From the NCBI GenBank assembly GCA_036704825.1, contig JAUBSN010000037.1:12434-76433 (forward strand): 64,000 nucleotides of DNA, in the 5' to 3' direction. The position numbers were made by a program, and so were the translations under genes. Source of the DNA: Microcoleus sp036704825 (GTDB taxonomy: Bacteria; Cyanobacteriota; Cyanobacteriia; Cyanobacteriales; Microcoleaceae). The notes below the pieces were generated by a model, which had not been told where the DNA came from, searched no databases, and saw nothing but the letters and a program-made list of their open reading frames with translations. Shown piece after piece: positions 59,746 to 64,000 of this stretch. Each line of letters starts with the position of its first letter. Position 1 is the first letter of the stretch.

Positions 59746-60000
59746 TCATGCTTTGACAGAAGGAAGATTTTCAATCTGACTTATTGCCTCGCGTTCTTTT
59801 TGCCAAGGTTTATCACGCAACTCATTAGCTTTGAGAACTAAATCACCAATCTCGTTTTTGATAGATGGTGCAGGTAATGGGATGGGAACAGAGGAAAGCA
59901 TATCAATATCAATGTGTACAATCACCGAGCCATAAGAGTGTCTTGTCGCAAAACGATAACCATAATCTGATGCCAGCCAAGCAGGTCGATTTGAAAAATC
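59746..60000 (-). pseudogene. Decayed 3' end of a type I restriction specificity gene (hsdS)
   Basis: An open stretch of about 85 codons with no start: DYGYRFATRHSYGSVIVHID, DMLSSVPIPLPAPSIKNEIG, DLVLKANELRDKPWQKEREA, ending SVKA-stop at 59746. The RHSYGSVxxHID...PIPLP pattern followed by a helical region is the end of an HsdS target-recognition subunit. A stop lies right before it, and the next frame upstream (60001-60205) is different, so the gene is broken and no hsdM or hsdR remains. Confidence 0.72.
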
Positions 60001-60198
60001 TGCTTACTGCTAAGCATCGGAATCTACTTGCTACCTGTTGATGAATTCTATTGAACCACACCAGAATCACAGGCTCACCAGATTTTAAGGATGCGATCGC
60101 CCTTGATCTATCAAATTCTACCAGATCGAGCGATCGCCCTTTTACATCCCACCATACCATAAACCCCTCCGGCGAAACCTGACTCGTAAACTTTTTGA

Positions 60199-60780
<582 letters not shown>

Positions 60781-60819
60781 GGGTGAAGAGCAAGCATTTA
60801 GTGATAGATTGTCCTTCTG

Positions 60820-63800
60820 CTAACTGTTTGCATCATTGCTTCTGGCTAATAAGGGAAGCGTGACAGTAAATGTTGCTCCCTGTCCTTCTCCAAAACTTTC
60901 GGCTTTGACAGTTCCACCGTGTAGCTCAACGACGTGACGCACGATCGCTAATCCCAGCCCTAACCCGCCAAATGTTCTCGTAATACTGCTATCGGCTTGT
61001 CGAAATGTGTCAAAGACATAGGGAATAAATTCTGGCTTAATCCCTTTCCCTGTATCCCTGACTTGAATTTGAGCGCAGGAATCAATCGTTTTTAGCTCAA
61101 CTTCAACTCGACCTCCAGTTGGGGTGAACTTAATGGCATTGGTGAGCAAATTCCAGACAACCTGTTGCAATCGGGTAGCATCTCCTAACACATCGCCCAC
61201 ATAGGGTTCTAGCTGAGTTTGAATTTGAATTTTTTTTGCTTCGGCCGCTAAACTCACTGTTTCGATCGCAGCTTTAAGAGTTGTTTTCAAATTAATAGGA
61301 CTAGAGTACAAACTCAGCTTGCCTTGCAGAATGCGAGAAATATCCAGCAAGTCCTCAATCAGTTGAACTTGCAACTCGGCGTTGCGTTCAATTGTTTCGA
61401 GACCTACCGCCGTCTTGCCAGAATCTAGGGTTCCCCTTCGCAGCAGCCGAGTCCAACCCAGAATCGGATTCAGCGGAGTTCGCAATTCGTGCGACAAGAC
61501 AGCTAAGAACTCATCTTTAATTCGGCTAGCTGCTTCTGCTTGTGCGCGTGCTTGCCGTTCTGACTCGTAGAGCCGTGCTCGGTCGATCGACTGCGCCGAC
61601 TGCTGTGCCAGTGCCAAAACGAAGGCCCGATCGCTCTCGGAAAGCTGGGGAACGGTCGAAAAACTCAGCGACAGCCCACCAACGGCTTGCCCTTCAATTA
61701 ACAATGGCACTGAAATCCAGGCTTCTGAACCAACCTTGGCATAAGCTTGGGCTAAATCAGGATAACGGGCAATTCGGTTTTCGATAGTTTCTAGCCAAGC
61801 AGGTTGCCCAGTTCGCACGGCTTCTGCCAGAGGATAGGGTGCATGAACTGAAAAACTGCGCGGAAATTCTCCTACGTGCTCGTACCCGATCGCTTGAATA
61901 ATCTCCAGTTCGCTTGCCTCCTGGTTTAATACCGCAACCAAACCACAACTTGCTCCCAGTGCAGACATTCCCTGTTCAATAATGACCTGAGCCACTTGAG
62001 CCGAAGTTAGCGATTCAGACAAAGCTGTCATCACCGCCAGCAGTCGAGCCGTCCGGTTAGCAGCGAGTTCGGCGGCTAATTTCGCTTGTTGTGTTTCATT
62101 ATAGAGACGAGCATTATCAATGGCGATCGCTGCCCGCTGAGCCAAATCTTGGGCCAGGGCAATGTCTTCCAGGCGATAGCGGCGATCGGATTCAGTAAAC
62201 ACAAAGGTAATGCTACCCAACACGCGCCCGCGTCCCTGTAGCGGTGCAATGATGCAGGACTTTAACCCAACTCCACGTATGATTTCCAGGTATTCAGCAT
62301 TCGGCACTGCGGCAACTAACTGTTCATCTGTAATCTCAATCCCAATTTCAACCTGTCCTGTTTGTATGACTTTAGCAATGCCATACCCATCATCGAGATG
62401 TCTGGGAAAGCGTTGAGCCAACTCCCAGCCAAACTTCACTTTTTCGGGATCGCAATGAGCAACTGCAACTCGACCAATTGTGCGATCGTCATTCAGCAGA
62501 TCGACACTACACCAATCTGCAAAATAAGGAACTGCCAGCTTTGCAACGCTTTGGAGAGTTTGTTCATACTCCAGCGAAGAGGAAAGGACAGCACTCACTT
62601 GGGCTAAAAATGCTGATTGTTGTTGAGAATTCTCTGCTACAGCACGGGCTGCCTGTTCTTGAACAAGCTGTACTCGTTCGTCTTCGGTTTGCTTGCGTTC
62701 AGTAATGTCGCTGAAAGCAGCAATGATATTGATAATTTGTCCCTCTGCGTTAAACAAAGGAGAAGCATTGATCGAGAGAATCCTGCGAGTTCCATCGGCA
62801 TGGTTAATGCCATGTTCTATACCATAAACCGGCTCACCTGTTTGCATCACCCTCGCAAACGGCAGTTCTTCTTCTGGGAAAGGATGACCCTCCACGGTTG
62901 TAATCAACCAGGATGGATCGTTATAGCCTCGCTCCACAATTTCGCTGCGAGTCAATCTTAAAATCCTCTCTGCAGCCCTATTTGCGGATCTAATCTGTCC
63001 GGTAGAATCTAGAATGGTGATGCCATCAGGAATAGTTTGGAAGATGCTGGATAATTGCGCTTCACCCTCACGCAGAGCAGTTTCTGCCTGCTTGCGCTGT
63101 GTAATGTCGTGCATCACGACAACTGCACCCTGTTTTTCGCCGTTTGCGGCAATAATTGCCTGTCCAGTTGCTAACAGCATTCGCGCAGTTCCCTGCTGCG
63201 GAACAATCATCATTTCCACATCACGAACGTTCTGTCCTTGCAATGCCTGAAACAGGGGAATATCCTCTTTATTCATTGGTGTTTTGCCGTCGGGCAAATA
63301 CAAGTTATAATACTGGGCCCATTGCTCCGGTGGAACTGGCTGCTGAGGTACTCCATGAAAATCTTTAGCTGCTTGGTTAAATACCGTCAATATGCCCTCG
63401 GCATCGCAAGCGACAATGCCAGCTTGAACGTTGTTTAGAATTGCCTTCAAAAAGTCCTGTTTTTTCTGAAGAGTGGCTTCCACCTGCTGGCACTTGGCGA
63501 TTTCGGATTTCAATTGTCGATCGAGTTGAGATGTTTCAGTCGTGTCTTGGAAGTAAATAAGTAAGCCATCTTCACTCTTGATGAGGCGAATTCTCAACCA
63601 CTTGTTGAGTGAGGGATAGTGTTCTTCAAGCTCGATAGCTGTTTGCGTGGCAATCGCTTGATGACAATACTTGTATAGCTCGGAGGTAAGATCGATCGAA
63701 AATATAGTCCATATATTTTTGCCTATCAGGTGTTGCCGCTTCCTGTTTAAAAGCTGCTCTGCTTTATGGTTGACATAGGTGCAGTGCCACTCTGAATTAA

Positions 63801-63921
63801 TAGAAATAAAAGCCTCAGACATGTGATCGACTATCACCGCAAATCGTCGTGCTTCGAGTGCTTGGCAGTCCGTACACAGCTCTTGAGAAAAATTTACTGC
63901 AAGCTCTTCTCGATCGTTCAA
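60820..63921 (-). CDS. Soluble multi-PAS/GAF sensor histidine kinase
   Basis: 1033 residues, no membrane segments. Three PAS domains (about 25-405), a coiled segment, two GAF domains (about 435-790) and the kinase core: HisKA H-box FLAVLSHELRTPLNPILGW (His about 810), N-box LLTNAIKFTPTGG, G1 RDTGKGIKPE and G2 FGGLGLGLAIV. No Cys in the usual tetrapyrrole-attachment position was noted. Followed by its probable partner, the receiver gene at 60780. Signal unknown. The start is the first ATG in the frame. Confidence 0.92.
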   Translation of the reverse strand: MNDREELAVNFSQELCTDCQALEARRFAVIVDHMSEAFISINSEWHCTYVNHKAEQLLNRKRQHLIGKNIWTIFSIDLTSELYKYCHQAIATQTAIELEEHYPSLNKWLRIRLIKSEDGLLIYFQDTTETSQLDRQLKSEIAKCQQVEATLQKKQDFLKAILNNVQAGIVACDAEGILTVFNQAAKDFHGVPQQPVPPEQWAQYYNLYLPDGKTPMNKEDIPLFQALQGQNVRDVEMMIVPQQGTARMLLATGQAIIAANGEKQGAVVVMHDITQRKQAETALREGEAQLSSIFQTIPDGITILDSTGQIRSANRAAERILRLTRSEIVERGYNDPSWLITTVEGHPFPEEELPFARVMQTGEPVYGIEHGINHADGTRRILSINASPLFNAEGQIINIIAAFSDITERKQTEDERVQLVQEQAARAVAENSQQQSAFLAQVSAVLSSSLEYEQTLQSVAKLAVPYFADWCSVDLLNDDRTIGRVAVAHCDPEKVKFGWELAQRFPRHLDDGYGIAKVIQTGQVEIGIEITDEQLVAAVPNAEYLEIIRGVGLKSCIIAPLQGRGRVLGSITFVFTESDRRYRLEDIALAQDLAQRAAIAIDNARLYNETQQAKLAAELAANRTARLLAVMTALSESLTSAQVAQVIIEQGMSALGASCGLVAVLNQEASELEIIQAIGYEHVGEFPRSFSVHAPYPLAEAVRTGQPAWLETIENRIARYPDLAQAYAKVGSEAWISVPLLIEGQAVGGLSLSFSTVPQLSESDRAFVLALAQQSAQSIDRARLYESERQARAQAEAASRIKDEFLAVLSHELRTPLNPILGWTRLLRRGTLDSGKTAVGLETIERNAELQVQLIEDLLDISRILQGKLSLYSSPINLKTTLKAAIETVSLAAEAKKIQIQTQLEPYVGDVLGDATRLQQVVWNLLTNAIKFTPTGGRVEVELKTIDSCAQIQVRDTGKGIKPEFIPYVFDTFRQADSSITRTFGGLGLGLAIVRHVVELHGGTVKAESFGEGQGATFTVTLPLLARSNDANS

Positions 63922-64000
63922 GGGTATCGGCTCAATAAGTAGGGGTAGCAGTTATTCTGGTTGCCAAGACAAGCCCAAAGGATAAAGAGCAGATTTTTCG

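Overview
The window looks like the chromosome of a filamentous, non-heterocystous cyanobacterium of the Oscillatoriales type (Microcoleus/Oscillatoria-like; this is inferred, no marker gene was used). Reasons: very frequent HIP1 octamers (GCGATCGC), heptanucleotide tandem repeats and palindromic repeats typical of that group, a canonical NtcA-type promoter before a type III glutamine synthetase, a group 1 truncated haemoglobin, and large CHAT, WD40, RTX and multi-PAS/GAF kinase genes.

Layout. 0.2-6.1 kb: serpin, family-10-like glycosyl hydrolase, DUF2459 protein, hisA and a CPA2 cation/proton antiporter. 6.2-6.9 kb: a DUF433/DUF5615 toxin-antitoxin-like pair. 7-10.9 kb: a BMP-type binding lipoprotein coupled to a Cache-HAMP-PAS histidine kinase. 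11-13.8 kb: glnN with an NtcA-type promoter about 500 bp upstream. 14.2-21 kb: HNH nuclease, then a compact sigma-like / DUF1822 / TPR-CHAT protease cassette. 21-24.5 kb: two secreted or membrane serine hydrolases. 24.5-37.4 kb: four RTX-type calcium-binding proteins interleaved with an HTH-AAA protein and an AAA-WD40 protein; three RTX genes share a homologous upstream region carrying TCAGGT repeats. 37.6-45.3 kb: 2OG-Fe(II) oxygenase, glbN, phoD-type phosphatase, a second DUF433/DUF5615 pair and a GH31 alpha-glucosidase.

45.4-60.3 kb is accessory, defence-flavoured DNA. A PIN-wHTH / XRE operon stands divergent to a PLD-family protein, with twin operators between them and 84-bp direct repeats on both sides. 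Then come an ABC transporter, gnd (core metabolism), an Mrr-type nuclease, arfB, three paralogous XRE regulators with a duplicated leader, an RHH-containing DNA-binding protein, an AlbA_2/ATPase-like protein, a decayed hsdS end and a tRNA-Val(GAC). 60.2-63.9 kb: a receiver protein and a large PAS/GAF histidine kinase.

The best candidates for undescribed biology are (1) the PIN/XRE/PLD module, (2) the sigma-like/DUF1822/TPR-CHAT cassette, (3) the RTX cluster with its shared cis-element, and (4) the XRE trio with duplicated leader. Functions come from motif recognition by eye; no database search was run.
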